Positions 62,655 through 64,000 of a stretch of DNA of 64,000 bases are shown one piece after another. Position numbers and translations under genes: made by a program. The notes under the pieces were generated by a model. That model was not told the DNA's origin and did no database searches. It saw nothing but the letters and a program-made list of their open reading frames with translations. The DNA lies in assembly GCA_017510785.1 (NCBI GenBank), contig JAFWMH010000054.1, forward strand, positions 1 through 64,000. The letters run 5' to 3'. This DNA is from Atopobiaceae bacterium. GTDB taxonomy: Bacteria > Actinomycetota > Coriobacteriia > Coriobacteriales > Atopobiaceae. Numbering within the stretch: position 1 is the stretch's first letter; every line of letters begins with the position of its first letter.

Positions 62655-64000
62655 CTACACGCCCAGTAGGCGCGCAAGTGCCACGGCATACACTTCGAGC
62701 GCAAGCTGCAACGATTCGCGCGAAACGCCCTCGTCGGGACCATGCTCCGGACCAATCCAGGAAGGGATGGCTTCGTATGCCAAATCCACCGGACCAAACG
62801 CTACGGCTCGATTGAAATGACGTGCGTACGTACCACCGCCTATAGTGAACGCCTTGGCCTTACGACCCGTCACGTCAGAATACGCCCCGAGCAACGTGCG
62901 CACCTCGGGCGAATCGGGATCGGTAAGGAACGGTACCGAGCTCTCGCGCACGTATGCGTTGCAGCAGTGGGCGCTAGCAACACGCTCAAGGCGCTTTTCC
63001 AGCTCGTCTGCCGCAATCGACGGAGGATACCGAATGTCGAGGCCCTGTACCAGCACTCGCGAGCCGTCCTCCACCTGCGTGCGGACCATCGTGCCTGCAC
63101 ACGTAAGAGGCTTGAACAAAGGATCGGTTGCGTCAATACCCAGCTCCGACCCACTGCTATTGGCGAACACGCGGCCCTCAAGCTCCAGGAACGCTCGCTC
63201 GTCCTCCGTGCAAATGCCTGCGCTTAGCAACGCCTCACACAAAACACCAACCGCGCTGTGCGCGTCCTCGGGCATCGCCGCATGCCCGCCCTTGCCTGTT
63301 GCCACCAAACGTACGAGCGGACGCCCCCATTCGTCACTGCCGGACTCTTCCGCTCTTATGGCATCACCCGCAATGGGCGCCACTTCCTCCGCCGTGGCCA
63401 CAACGAGTGCGGAGGCAATGCCGGTAATCGCGTTGGAGGCCTCTCCCCCCTCAAGCCTAACGATACGCGCCTCAGCTACATTTGCGGGGGCGCTTAAGAC
63501 CTCCGCGAACACACGGCCCTTCTCCCCGCATATTGCCGGGAATTCGGCATCGGGCGTAAAGCAGAAGAGCGGTTGCGGAAAGTGCTCGAGGTAGTAGTCG
63601 ACGTCGGCCATGCCCGTCTCCTCGTTGGTGCCCACGATGCAGCGCAGCGTATGGCATGGCGTGACGCCTTTGCGTCGAGCGCGGCTCGCAACGAAACTGG
63701 CGGCATAGAGCGAAAGCACGAGCGGCCCCTTGTCGTCTAGCACGCCGCGTCCAATGAGATACCCATCTTGGCTTGTTACGCGAAGCGGGTCGAAGTTCCA
63801 GCCCGCGCCCACAGGCACTATGTCCGCATGAGCAATGGTGGCAATGTACTGGTCGTCCGCACCCGGCACATCCGCCACGCCCACGTATCCGTCGCAGTTG
63901 GCACATGCCAACCCGAGACGCGCACCAACCGCCAAGGTCCGCTCGAGCGCCTCACGAGGACCTGGGCCAAACGGGGCCCCCTCCGCCGCGCGCGTTACAT
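62655..64000 (-). CDS. M20 family dipeptidase, PepV-like, N-terminus cut by window edge
   Basis: About 448 codons visible; the frame stays open through 64000 (upstream residues read PFGPGPREALERTLAVGA, as in PepV). M20 motifs: IATIAHADIVPVG with a metal His and Asp, LIGRGVLDDKGPLVLSLYA with the bridging Asp, CIVGTNEETGMADVDYY with the catalytic Glu pair, and TIGGGTYARHF near the end with the last His ligand. Hydrolyses dipeptides, probably in the cytosol. It is convergent with the TPR-like gene with only nine bases between. The true start is outside. Confidence 0.93.
   Translation of the reverse strand, partial: VTRAAEGAPFGPGPREALERTLAVGARLGLACANCDGYVGVADVPGADDQYIATIAHADIVPVGAGWNFDPLRVTSQDGYLIGRGVLDDKGPLVLSLYAASFVASRARRKGVTPCHTLRCIVGTNEETGMADVDYYLEHFPQPLFCFTPDAEFPAICGEKGRVFAEVLSAPANVAEARIVRLEGGEASNAITGIASALVVATAEEVAPIAGDAIRAEESGSDEWGRPLVRLVATGKGGHAAMPEDAHSAVGVLCEALLSAGICTEDERAFLELEGRVFANSSGSELGIDATDPLFKPLTCAGTMVRTQVEDGSRVLVQGLDIRYPPSIAADELEKRLERVASAHCCNAYVRESSVPFLTDPDSPEVRTLLGAYSDVTGRKAKAFTIGGGTYARHFNRAVAFGPVDLAYEAIPSWIGPEHGPDEGVSRESLQLALEVYAVALARLLGV

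Overview
The window looks like a chromosomal stretch from a monoderm actinobacterium, most likely class Coriobacteriia. This is an inference from long exported proteins built of ChW-type repeats, an FhaA-like DUF3662/FHA protein, PknB/PP2C-type signalling, Tat-type lipoproteins and moderately GC-rich codon use. No tRNA, rRNA, CRISPR array, transposase or prophage gene was recognised. Both edges cut through genes: a ChW-repeat protein on the left and a PepV-like M20 peptidase on the right.

Layout. 1-4.3 kb: two adjacent ChW-repeat exoproteins on the minus strand; the second ends in a cysteine amidase domain. 4.4-10.6 kb: minus-strand FHA protein, zinc-ribbon membrane protein, and an ABC ATPase with a coiled-coil FtsX-type permease. 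10.8-13.4 kb: fumC and a malic enzyme. 13.4-20.7 kb: seven tightly packed minus-strand genes: two FHA proteins, a DUF3825-like/FHA protein, a Ser/Thr kinase with leucine-rich repeats, a PP2C phosphatase, a Y-family DNA polymerase and a YolD-like small protein. 20.8-29.6 kb: a fused ABC ATPase-permease, an OatA-like acyltransferase, a lactate permease and a DAHP synthase. 29.8-35.4 kb: a lipoprotein with a Thr/Gly repeat, acylphosphatase, larB/larC and a PcsB-like exported hydrolase. 35.4-36.2 kb: a poorly explained region with small coupled ORFs and hairpins. 36.2-38.6 kb: pilM-pilN-pilO. 38.8-51.3 kb: three more ChW-repeat proteins (PGRP-type amidase, GH25 lysozyme, CAP domain), a heterodimeric ABC exporter and a Tat cyclophilin lipoprotein. 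51.3-64 kb: GH36 alpha-galactosidase, AmiS/UreI channel, small Cys/His protein, DUF1015 protein, phasin-like protein with an AarF kinase, GtrA, polysaccharide deacetylase, a TPR-like membrane protein and a PepV-like peptidase.

How the genes fit together. The strongest theme is the cell wall. Five ChW proteins share targeting modules but carry different catalytic or binding domains. In the four that carry ChW triplets to the end or into the repeats, complete ChW units come in multiples of three. Four of the five share an N-terminal domain that resembles a transglutaminase core without its catalytic Cys and His. An O-acetyltransferase, a polysaccharide deacetylase and a PcsB-like protein fit the same theme. 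The second theme is phosphorylation signalling: kinase, phosphatase and three FHA-type readers in one operon that also carries a translesion polymerase.

A ~71-nt palindromic repeat occurs four times, in three of the convergent gene junctions of the right third. One copy has compensatory stem changes. It is not explained by any gene.
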